Shown in pieces: positions 1 to 5,119 of a stretch of 6,539 nucleotides of DNA. The stretch comes from Oscillospiraceae bacterium. GTDB lineage: Bacteria; Bacillota; Clostridia; Oscillospirales; Ruminococcaceae. The notes beneath the pieces are model-generated. The model worked only from the letters and a program-made list of their open reading frames with translations, was not told the origin of the DNA and ran no database searches. The stretch's first letter is position 1; the number at the start of each line of letters is the position of its first letter. Both the position numbers and the translations under genes were made by a program. The stretch spans positions 1 to 6,539 of the forward strand of contig JAAVIG010000223.1 of the NCBI GenBank assembly GCA_014796735.1. Reading direction: 5' to 3'.

Positions 1-1
1 C

Positions 2-1195
2 TGCGAACGGGACGGGCTGTTATCTCACTTTGCCGTGCATTTCTCGCCGATATTTTACCTGCTTCTACCCTTTTACTGCCTTTTCCCCTCCCCCGTCACC
101 TTAATGATCGGGCAGTGCGCGGTTGTGGCGGCAGGTGTTGTGCCTCTTGTAAAAATTTGCAGGAATCATAAGCTGTCAAACCTTTCCTCCCTTGCGTTTG
201 CCGTCTGCTATATCCTGTATCCCACTTTTACGGGCGGGTGTTTGTTTTACATACACGAAAATAATTTTCTTGCCCCCTTGTTATTATTTTTTATATATTT
301 TTTGGAAAGAAAAAAGACGATTGTAGTTTTTATTTTCGCTTTACTTACCTTGCTTGTGAAAGAGGACGCGGCGGTTTATGTGGCGGTGATAGCGCTGTAT
401 TTTATTTTTGCCGATAAAAACTACAAATGTAATTTTTTACTTCTCGCTTTTTCAATAATTTATTTTATCTGTGTAACAGGTATGCTATCTGCTTACGGCG
501 ACGGCGTTATGACGTGGCACTATAATAATTATATTTATGATGAGGGAGGAGTGTTTACCGTTATTAAAGCAGCGATTCAGAATCCCCTTTATGTGGTGTA
601 CCAGTCGGTTACGGAAAATAAGATAATGTATATACTGCAAATGTTTGTGCCGCTTTTGCTCATGCCCTTTTGCTCCAAAAAGGCATCGAGGCTTATACTT
701 TTGATACCGTTTTTGCTTGTGAACATTATGACAAATTACGTGTATCAATATGATATAAATTATCAGTACGGCTTTGGCAGCGGCGCGCTTTTGATCTATC
801 TGTCGGTTATAAATTACGCTGATATGGGTGATAAAAGAAAAAAACTGCTTTTATGCTCGGTTTTGAGCTCAGTCATTATTTTTATCGGCACCTACGGCGG
901 CAAGCTGAATTATTATGAATATTACGGCAAAACCGCCGCGCAAAGAGAAGCTATCGATTACGCTGTCGGTCTTGTTCCCAACGATGCTTCCGTTTCCTGC
1001 TCTACTTTTATACTGCCGAATATGTCAGACAGAATGGAGCTTTATCAGCTTGAAAGCACGGAGCAAATCACGGAATATTACGTGGTGGATCTAAGGCTTG
1101 ATAAAGGCAGGGAGAGAGTGGAAGATTTTTACACCGAAGACTTTGAAATACTGTTTTTAAAGGAAAATGTAGTAGGAGTATTCAAAAGGCGTTAA
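2..1195 (+). CDS. DUF2079 family polytopic membrane protein, 5' truncated by the window edge
   Basis: The reading frame is open from base 2 to the TAA at 1193-1195, so the GTG at 35 is probably internal and the true start lies left of the window. The residues before it (SHFA, then VHFSPIFYLL) continue the pattern 'HF-x-P-I-x-LL-P-Y-x-L-x-PSP' that I know from DUF2079 proteins. Counting from the GTG, further family-like motifs are HEN at 74-76 after a glycine-rich turn, and KED at 109-111. Several hydrophobic segments follow up to about residue 290, then a soluble C-terminal part of about 90 residues with a beta-rich look. DUF2079 proteins are membrane proteins that resemble GT-C type glycosyltransferases; no reaction has been assigned to this one and I do not infer a substrate. 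No partner gene is visible. No T-rich terminator follows on this strand. Family call fairly sure, function unknown. Confidence 0.82.
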   Translation, partial: CERDGLLSHFAVHFSPIFYLLLPFYCLFPSPVTLMIGQCAVVAAGVVPLVKICRNHKLSNLSSLAFAVCYILYPTFTGGCLFYIHENNFLAPLLLFFIYFLERKKTIVVFIFALLTLLVKEDAAVYVAVIALYFIFADKNYKCNFLLLAFSIIYFICVTGMLSAYGDGVMTWHYNNYIYDEGGVFTVIKAAIQNPLYVVYQSVTENKIMYILQMFVPLLLMPFCSKKASRLILLIPFLLVNIMTNYVYQYDINYQYGFGSGALLIYLSVINYADMGDKRKKLLLCSVLSSVIIFIGTYGGKLNYYEYYGKTAAQREAIDYAVGLVPNDASVSCSTFILPNMSDRMELYQLESTEQITEYYVVDLRLDKGRERVEDFYTEDFEILFLKENVVGVFKRR

Positions 1196-1244
1196 TATTC
1201 GTATTTTGAAAAAAGGTCTTATCCCGCCAATAACAGCACGGCAT

Positions 1245-1276
1245 AAAAATTCGGACTCTTCCGAAGAAGAGTCCGA
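1245..1276 (-). terminator. Second (distal) intrinsic terminator of the leftward transcripts
   Basis: A perfect 10-bp stem (1251-1260 with 1267-1276, core TCGGACTCTT/AAGAGTCCGA) encloses the six-base loop CCGAAG. Read on the minus strand it is followed by ATTTTTATG (1250-1242), so it suits leftward transcription. On the plus strand the stem is followed by TAACCGCC, which has no T tract, so it is a poor terminator for the DUF2079 gene, although the hairpin may still stabilise that mRNA's 3' end. It backs up the terminator at 1301-1325. Confidence 0.6.
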
Positions 1277-1300
1277 TAACCGCCGCGCCGTCGCATGATG

Positions 1301-1325
1301 AAATAAAAACCCGCTTTAGAGCAGG
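1301..1325 (-). terminator. Intrinsic terminator of the small structured RNA
   Basis: On the minus strand CCTGCT (1325-1320) pairs with AGCGGG (1315-1310) around the loop CTAA, with one G-T wobble, and TTTTTATTT (1309-1301) follows directly. This is a standard factor-independent terminator. It marks the 3' end of the leftward RNA described at 1301-1456. Confidence 0.7.
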
Positions 1326-1456
1326 GTGGGTTAAGATCCCATCGCAGGTTCACGCTCCCTTCGTCCGCAGTACGGGAGGTCTGCAATCCGCTGCAATAGA
1401 GAAATCCCTTTTAATTATGTGTTGGATTTTATGAACCACCACACTAACTAAACGTA
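1301..1456 (-). ncRNA. Small structured non-coding RNA, about 156 nt; 6S-like fold possible
   Basis: This stretch has no ORF, a plausible -10 box upstream (TATTAT at 1468-1463) and a clear terminator at its end. On the minus strand it can form an elongated fold. GGTGGTT near the 5' end pairs with AACCCACC just before the terminator (one bulged C), continued by AATCC/GGATT-type pairs. A large unpaired 5'-side bubble follows, then ATTGCAG with CTGCGAT, then an apical hairpin CTCCC...GGGAG with an inner CGT/ACG. A long rod closed near its terminator with an asymmetric central bubble is the general plan of 6S RNA, which sequesters housekeeping RNA polymerase. I cannot match it by sequence to a 6S family, so the identity is a guess. 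A second possible 5' hairpin, GTGTGG/CCAACAC, competes with the closing stem. SRP RNA, tmRNA and RNase P RNA do not fit. Confidence 0.5.
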
Positions 1457-1462
1457 GCAGTA

Positions 1463-1468
1463 ATAATA
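1463..1468 (-). promoter_or_regulatory. Candidate -10 box for the small structured RNA
   Basis: TATTAT read on the minus strand, placing the transcription start near 1456. The region where the -35 box should be is a T/A-rich stretch without a good TTGACA-like hexamer, so this promoter is weakly supported. The RNA could also arise by processing of the DUF1292 transcript. Confidence 0.35.
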
Positions 1469-1522
1469 TTTTTTGTTTTTTTCGTAAAATAATACCTGTA
1501 TATTTGCGGAAATGCTTATAAA

Positions 1523-1855
1523 TTATTTGCAGTCCTCACAATCACAGTCATGGTCGTGTTCATCGCCGAAAACCTCGCCGAGATGTTCTATGAACGCTTC
1601 TCCCACCTCATTGTAAAGCTCCTCATCATCAACGGTGGCAAGCATGTATTCGCCGTTTTCCTCAACCTCTTTTAAAATAATGAACTCAACCTCTTCTTCC
1701 TCAAGCTCATCAGATTCGGAATAAGGAACAAGAGCGACATAATTTTGTCCGTCGTAGCAAACGGCGTCTATTACTTCAAAGGGTTCGCCGTCCAGCTCAA
1801 CTATCTGAGGCTCGTATTCTTCAAATTCCTCATTCAATTCTTTTTCGTCAGCCAT
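1523..1855 (-). CDS. DUF1292 family acidic small protein (YrzB-like)
   Basis: A 110-residue, very acidic protein. After an acidic N-terminus, about residues 16-75 carry the DUF1292 pattern: an IVELDGEPFEVIDAV strand pair, then a 'Y-x-G-x-N-Y-V-A-L-V-P' strand, an acidic linker, EFIILKEVEENGEYML, and a final 'DDEELYNEVGEAF' helix. The family includes YrzB, often found near ruvX and alaS in Firmicutes; no molecular function is established. The last 12 residues form a His/Cys-rich tail (HDHDCDCEDC) that could bind a metal. The ATG at 1855 is the only reasonable start, because an in-frame TAA lies three codons upstream. No Shine-Dalgarno sequence sits at normal distance from it; see the leader entry. 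The gene stands alone between its own promoter and the small RNA downstream. Confidence 0.85.
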   Translation of the reverse strand: MADEKELNEEFEEYEPQIVELDGEPFEVIDAVCYDGQNYVALVPYSESDELEEEEVEFIILKEVEENGEYMLATVDDEELYNEVGEAFIEHLGEVFGDEHDHDCDCEDCK

Positions 1856-1954
1856 ATATTTTTACGCTTAAGCCATTCTTTCGGCAAGCGCGTCTCCTTT
1901 CAAATTCTGTCGTTGGTTTCTCCGAAGGCGTTGTCCGCCTCAAAAAATCAACCT
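1856..1954 (-). promoter_or_regulatory. Structured 5' leader of the DUF1292 gene
   Basis: About 99 nt lie between the predicted transcription start and the ATG. On the minus strand there is a first hairpin AGGCG/CGCCT (1940-1926, loop GACAA). The only good Shine-Dalgarno sequence, AAAGGAG, is at 1900-1894, almost 40 nt before the ATG. A second hairpin (1890-1865) pairs CGCTT-GCC with GGC-(TT)-AAGCG and lies exactly between them. When folded it would bring AAAGGAG to about 11 unpaired bases from the ATG, a working distance. Alternatively AAAGGAG serves a TTG at 1887 that opens a 17-codon frame ending inside the DUF1292 gene (stop at 1834-1836). No known riboswitch class fits. Confidence 0.5.
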
Positions 1955-1959
1955 TATAT

Positions 1960-1988
1960 ATTATATATTATATACTGCTTAAAGTCAA
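1960..1988 (-). promoter_or_regulatory. Housekeeping sigma promoter of the DUF1292 gene
   Basis: On the minus strand TTGACT (1988-1983) is followed after exactly 17 bases by TATAAT (1965-1960). Expected transcription start near 1954. The spacer and discriminator are extremely A/T rich. The match to the sigma-A consensus is nearly perfect, so strong constitutive transcription is likely. Confidence 0.85.
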
Positions 1989-2095
1989 GAGAAAAAAATC
2001 AAATTTCAACGATTATTTAAAAAATATGTATAAAATGCTACAAAAATATTCCACAAATGTTCAAAACTATATACAATTTAACTATTAAAAAACTG

Positions 2096-2124
2096 TTGAC
2101 TTTAGGTTTAATTCATGGTATTAT
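2096..2124 (+). promoter_or_regulatory. Housekeeping sigma promoter driving the 2131-2874 unit
   Basis: TTGACT (2096-2101), a 17-base spacer and TATTAT (2119-2124). Expected transcription start near 2131. It faces away from the DUF1292 promoter, with about 107 bp between the two -35 boxes, and both begin with the same nine bases TTGACTTTA. No ORF with a ribosome binding site follows closely. Confidence 0.8.
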
Positions 2125-2641
2125 ATAGTCAAGGAAAGAGAAACAGAAAACCTCAGACCAACAATTGATTAGAAGCTTGGCATAAGTCAAATCGCTGATG
2201 ACTGACAGGATTGACACGGTATATGCAGATAATCTGAGGGAATGTCGGCAGCCAATACAAATAAACAAAACGGTTTAACGCAAATGTTAAATCAGAGTAT
2301 CGGAGATACGGGCGGACATGAATGTAGCGATTTCCTACGAATGAAAGCAAAAGCCTTGATACTTCCTTCTCAACAGCTTTAAACAAAATCAAGATCGTTT
2401 TGTTTTCGATATACAGAGTGGCATCTGTATAAATTTTTTCGGGAAAGGCGGCGAGTCCAATGGAAACAGAAACAAATACAAATTGCGAATTGAGGCTCGC
2501 AATTGTGTAAGACTGAAAAGCCAAGCCGACAAGTGAAATTTCAGCTCTAACGGCTGCAACATTTTACAAGCGGCTTTAATCGGAACATTTAGTTCAACAA
2601 GAATAGCTTACGCAACCGACCCAATTCAAGATGTTTAATAT

Positions 2642-2833
2642 ATGGCGCAGCGTATGTCTGCGGAAACGCTTCAGAGCGATGAAATAAAAAGCCATATGTA
2701 TAAAATATATACAGTTAATCCCATAGACAGGGGTGATTCCGATGATAATTTCAGTTCAATCGTTAAGGATCAATTCCTCAGTATAAGAAAAGGGGATTAC
2801 GCCAATGGACAGTTTAAAATAACAATTGAATAA
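2642..2833 (+). CDS. Doubtful 63-codon ORF or 3' remnant of a secreted-protein gene
   Basis: The ATG at 2642 opens 63 codons ending at a TAA directly before the terminator. The product is hydrophilic, with no membrane segment and no family I recognise. There is no Shine-Dalgarno sequence; a TAA lies two codons upstream in the same frame. That frame is open again from 2537 to 2635 and there reads like the end of a signal peptide, with AALIGTFSSTRIAYA before TDPIQDV. Just upstream, frame +1 supplies ISALTAATF, and a one-base shift at the T run 2562-2565 would join the two into a plausible signal peptide. The ORF may therefore be the last piece of a broken small secreted-protein gene with one frameshift and one stop. 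A real gene with a weak start is also possible. Confidence 0.3.
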   Translation: MAQRMSAETLQSDEIKSHMYKIYTVNPIDRGDSDDNFSSIVKDQFLSIRKGDYANGQFKITIE

Positions 2834-2836
2834 AAC

Positions 2837-2874
2837 AAATTCTGCTCCGACTGTTGTCGGGGCAGAATTTTTTT
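2837..2874 (+). terminator. Strong intrinsic terminator
   Basis: A 15-bp stem (2837-2851 with 2856-2870, a single G-T wobble) with the four-base loop TGTT, followed by a run of seven T (2868-2874). It follows the TAA at 2831-2833 at once and insulates the sigma factor operon from the unit upstream. On the minus strand the sequence beyond the stem is moderately T-rich as well, but nothing leftward appears to need it. Confidence 0.9.
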
Positions 2875-2934
2875 GATAAAATAATAACGGCACTTCCCTC
2901 TCGAAAACATATATTGTTAAATTTTTGAAAAAAA

Positions 2935-2961
2935 TGTAACCTCTGACATAAAAAAGGCGTT
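2935..2961 (+). promoter_or_regulatory. ECF-type promoter, probably recognised by the sigma factor it drives
   Basis: TGTAAC (2935-2940) continuing as CT, then 17 bases from the end of TGTAAC to CGTT (2958-2961). The AAC -35 core and CGT -10 core match the general ECF promoter style (compare TGAAAC-N16-CGTA for sigma-W). Position about 100 bp upstream of an ECF gene suggests autoregulation. A weaker housekeeping alternative, TTGAAA at 2925-2930, overlaps it. Confidence 0.6.
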
Positions 2962-2999
2962 TTATAGGTTGAGGGGACAAAATAAAAACAGCTGTTTGT

Positions 3000-3022
3000 A
3001 CAATTTTAAAAATTAAAATTGT
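3000..3022. repeat. Perfect A/T palindrome in the sigma factor leader
   Basis: A 10-bp inverted repeat (3000-3009 with 3013-3022, ACAATTTTAA/TTAAAATTGT) around AAA, in the 5' untranslated region 40 bp before the GTG start. As DNA it could be an operator; as RNA it is a weak hairpin. Chance symmetry in A/T-rich DNA cannot be excluded. Confidence 0.45.
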
Positions 3023-3061
3023 TTGACCTCTTCATCATTACAGGAAAGGAATACTTGCATC

Positions 3062-3622
3062 GTGGAAGACGAGGAAATTGTAAAAATGTATTTAAGGCGC
3101 GAGGAAAAGGCTATTGGGTGCAGCAAGGACAAATACGGCGAAAGGCTCCAAAAAATAGCACATAACATCACCTCCGACCGCATGACCGCCGAGGAGGTGG
3201 AAAACGACACCTATTTTCGCGCGTGGGAAAATATTCCGCCAAAAGAACCGTATACATACTTATTCGCTTTTTTGGCAAGGATAGCGCGCAATCTTTCGCT
3301 GAGTGTATGCCGTGAAAGAAGCAGACTTAAGCGCAGCGCGTACATTGTGGAGCTGTCCGAGGAAATGGAACAGTGTATTCCCGCGGGAGAAAGCATTGAC
3401 GCAATACTTGACGGCGATATTTTAGTAAAATGCATCAGCGAATTTCTTGAATCCAAATCAAAAGAGAAACGGGATATTTTTATGCGCCGATATTGGTTTC
3501 TCGATTCGGTGGAAAGTATTTCAAAGCGCTTCGGAATTAAAGAAAGCAATGTAAAAACAACACTGTTCAGGCTCAGAAACGAGCTTAAGGAGTATCTGGA
3601 AAGAGAGGGCTATACGGTATGA
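3062..3622 (+). CDS. ECF-type RNA polymerase sigma factor
   Basis: A 186-residue group 4 (extracytoplasmic function) sigma factor that directs RNA polymerase to stress or envelope promoters. Residues 4-85 form region 2: an N-terminal 'EEIVKMYLRREEKAI' helix, KYG, IAHNI, then EEVENDTYFRAWENIPP and the FLARIARNLSL core-binding and -10 recognition segment. Residues 118-182 form region 4, with the helix-turn-helix SISKRFGIKESNVKTTLFRL that reads the -35 element. The start is the GTG at 3062, because AAAGGA (3045-3050) lies 11 bases before it and related clostridial factors begin at this point; the TTG at 3023 would add 13 residues without a ribosome binding site. No other domain is present. The stop codon overlaps the start of the anti-sigma gene, so the two are translated together. 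The family call is firm; the regulon is unknown. Confidence 0.93.
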   Translation: MEDEEIVKMYLRREEKAIGCSKDKYGERLQKIAHNITSDRMTAEEVENDTYFRAWENIPPKEPYTYLFAFLARIARNLSLSVCRERSRLKRSAYIVELSEEMEQCIPAGESIDAILDGDILVKCISEFLESKSKEKRDIFMRRYWFLDSVESISKRFGIKESNVKTTLFRLRNELKEYLEREGYTV

Positions 3623-4821
3623 ACGGAGAAGAATTATTAAATAAAATGTCCGATGTGGACGAAGGCTTGATTATTGAAGCGGAGAAAAAGCCGATCAAAA
3701 AAAGATTTTTTATCGGGCTTGGCGCGGTCTGTGCCGCCGCCTTGGCTATAACGCTCGGGGTTAATTTTATACCCAAGCTGACCTTTGCGGAGCCGCCCGT
3801 GTTGGAGCTGACAGGTCTGGACCTTTGGGGCATGAGCGCAAACGGATTTGAGGGAATACATGTAAATGATCCGTCGGAGCTTGACAACGGAAACCCGTGG
3901 TCGGAAAATATGAATATACGCACGCTGCCTGTGTTTACGTCAAGCTCAACTTATCCCGACGGCGAAAAAATGAAAGAAACACTTATAAACGCTGCGGAAT
4001 TTTTCGGTCTTGATATTGGCAGCTTGGAAATTAAAGACACTACTCTCAGCAATGAGGATATTGAAAATTTAAGAGAACAGTTCAAGGAATACGGCGCACC
4101 CGACGAAGAAATCGAAAGAGTAATTAAAAACTCATGCAGCGGCAGCGAAGTACGGGCGAAGCAAAACGGTATTTCCATAGACGTTGATACTGCGTTTTGC
4201 GTAAATATCGTATTTGAAGACGGGATAGAGCTTCCAAGCGAATACAATTTCAGCAAAAGTGCTTCCGAAGAGGAATTAAGCCGCGCGGGAGATTATCTTA
4301 TCAACGAGTACAAAGACCTTTTGAAAATGAAAAATCCCGTAAAAAATCTTCACGCCGAATACAATGGGAGCGTTGAGTTTTACGACGGAGGAAAAAGCGA
4401 CGAGGACAAAGTGATAAATTACAGCTTAAACTTTGTAAGGTTTATTTCAAATGACGAAGGCAGACTGTGGATAATACGAATTTTTACAGATACGGACTGT
4501 GAGAAGATCGTCGACTATCCCATTATTTCGGCAGAGGAAGCTCAAAAGCTGCTTTCTGAGGGCGGCTATCTCTCTTCCGCTCCATATGATATTACGGGCG
4601 ACGAGGAAATAGGGCGTATAGAGCTTATGTACAGATCGGGAATAGGCTATGAGTATGTACTTCCCTTTTACCGTATTCTCGTTAAGCTTCCCGAAGAGTA
4701 TAACGACGATAAGGGAAGAAGCTGCTACGGAGGATACTATGTACCTGCGGTAGAGGGAGAATATCTTGTCGGTGTGCCTACGAAAATCACGTTTAACGGT
4801 ATGGATATTACCGCAAAATAG
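3619..4821 (+). CDS. Membrane-anchored anti-sigma factor with a large extracellular domain
   Basis: A 400-residue single-pass protein. Residues 1-29 are cytoplasmic and start with MNGEELLNKMSDVDEGLIIE, the short segment seen in anti-sigma partners of clostridial ECF factors, presumably the sigma-binding part. One membrane helix spans about 30-50 after a KKRF positive patch (inside). About 350 residues lie outside. Near the C-terminus are 'YVLPFYRILVKLP' and 'GGYYVPAV', repeated features of extracellular domains in this type of protein. There is no zinc-binding HxxxCxxC motif of the ZAS type. The ATG overlaps the sigma stop codon as ATGA, and GAGAGGG (3603-3609) is its ribosome binding site. 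By family analogy it keeps the sigma factor inactive until an outside signal is sensed. The signal is unknown. Confidence 0.82.
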   Translation: MNGEELLNKMSDVDEGLIIEAEKKPIKKRFFIGLGAVCAAALAITLGVNFIPKLTFAEPPVLELTGLDLWGMSANGFEGIHVNDPSELDNGNPWSENMNIRTLPVFTSSSTYPDGEKMKETLINAAEFFGLDIGSLEIKDTTLSNEDIENLREQFKEYGAPDEEIERVIKNSCSGSEVRAKQNGISIDVDTAFCVNIVFEDGIELPSEYNFSKSASEEELSRAGDYLINEYKDLLKMKNPVKNLHAEYNGSVEFYDGGKSDEDKVINYSLNFVRFISNDEGRLWIIRIFTDTDCEKIVDYPIISAEEAQKLLSEGGYLSSAPYDITGDEEIGRIELMYRSGIGYEYVLPFYRILVKLPEEYNDDKGRSCYGGYYVPAVEGEYLVGVPTKITFNGMDITAK

Positions 4822-4840
4822 GCGTTTCGGGAACAATTCC

Positions 4841-4875
4841 ATTTTTACCTCATTATAAAATGTTAGTGTAAAAAT
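4841..4875. repeat. A/T-rich interrupted palindrome after the anti-sigma gene
   Basis: ATTTTTAC (4841-4848) and GTAAAAAT (4868-4875) form an 8-bp inverted repeat; inside it CATT (4851-4854) pairs with AATG (4859-4862) around ATAA. It lies 20 bp after the stop codon at 4821. There is no G/C-rich stem and no T tract behind it on the plus strand, so it is at best a weak terminator; it may be a protein-binding site. About 16 bp further on, AGCTTGTGCAA (4891-4901) and TTGCAAGCT (4911-4919) form another imperfect palindrome. Confidence 0.4.
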
Positions 4876-4986
4876 AACACAACTACCCGCAGCTTGTGCA
4901 ATGTATGATGTTGCAAGCTCCCTCAATAACGCTGTGCCGCCCTATCCTTTAAAACTGCTCCTTTGCAATAGCTGCCCCACAACAGG

Positions 4987-5066
4987 GGCGGAGCCAAATT
5001 TTCGCCTAACGGCGAAAATTTTGAAATGCTGCCGCATTTCAGCGGGCTGTCGCCCGCGGCTCCGCC
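4987..5066. repeat. 80-bp perfect cloverleaf palindromic element (four-way junction)
   Basis: Every base outside three four-base loops is paired. The outer stem has 9 bp, GGCGGAGCC (4987-4995) with GGCTCCGCC (5058-5066). Arm 1 has 11 bp (4996-5006 with 5011-5021, loop TAAC). Arm 2 has 8 bp (5022-5029 with 5034-5041, loop TGCC). Arm 3 has 6 bp (5042-5047 with 5052-5057, loop TGTC). The arms adjoin one another and the outer stem with no unpaired junction base: 34 pairs plus 12 loop bases fill the 80 bp exactly. No ORF uses it sensibly. The octamer CTGCCCCA stands on both sides (4972-4979 and 5078-5085), possibly a trace of insertion. It resembles a small non-autonomous palindromic repeat of the REP or MITE kind, but I cannot name a family. 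Confidence 0.8.
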
Positions 5067-5119
5067 GCCCAAAGCAACTGCCCCAAACGAGCCCGTCAAA
5101 TAATCAAAAAAAGGACTGT

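Larger units (their letters stand above)
2131..2874 (+). ncRNA. Unexplained transcription unit of about 740 nt: candidate large structured RNA or decayed gene
   Basis: The unit runs from a consensus promoter to a strong terminator but has no convincing gene. Perfect or near-perfect hairpins follow one another: 2272-2279/2286-2293 (8 bp, one wobble), 2350-2354 plus 2356-2359 with 2370-2373 plus 2376-2380, 2381-2388/2398-2405 (8 bp), 2410-2417/2424-2431 (8 bp), 2481-2488/2497-2504 (8 bp), 2513-2518/2539-2544 (6 bp) and 2697-2702/2708-2713 (6 bp). Three lie almost back to back between 2350 and 2431. That density suggests a selected RNA fold. Against this, coding-like fragments appear in changing frames (from the ATG at 2198, from the ATG at 2242, 2360-2533, 2537-2833), so a pseudogene with several indels is the main alternative. 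It is not recognisable to me as OLE, ROOL, GOLLD or raiA RNA. Confidence 0.45.

Noticed and set aside
1323..1389. A T-box-like AGGGTGG on the plus strand at 1323-1329, with CTCCCTTCGTCC further on
   Set aside because: The bases after AGGGTGG do not match the T-box continuation, no plus-strand gene or terminator follows, and the sequence is explained by the stem and terminator of the minus-strand RNA.
1865..1945. Partial resemblance of the DUF1292 leader to a lysine riboswitch (GGAGAAA, TGAAAGG, GCCGAA) and to the cobalamin box (AGGAGAC...GCC)
   Set aside because: Only short pieces match. The second half of the lysine aptamer and its closing stem are absent, the other cobalamin motifs are absent, and the leader of about 99 nt is too short for either.
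1745..2020. A plus-strand ORF of 91 codons opposite the DUF1292 gene and its promoter
   Set aside because: It reads through the promoter and leader of the DUF1292 gene antisense, without a ribosome binding site or domain.
2153..2524. A 123-codon open frame on the minus strand
   Set aside because: It starts at TTG without a Shine-Dalgarno sequence, has an unnatural composition rich in Tyr, Phe and Ile, no recognisable domain, and lies antisense across the hairpin-rich unit with its own plus-strand promoter and terminator.
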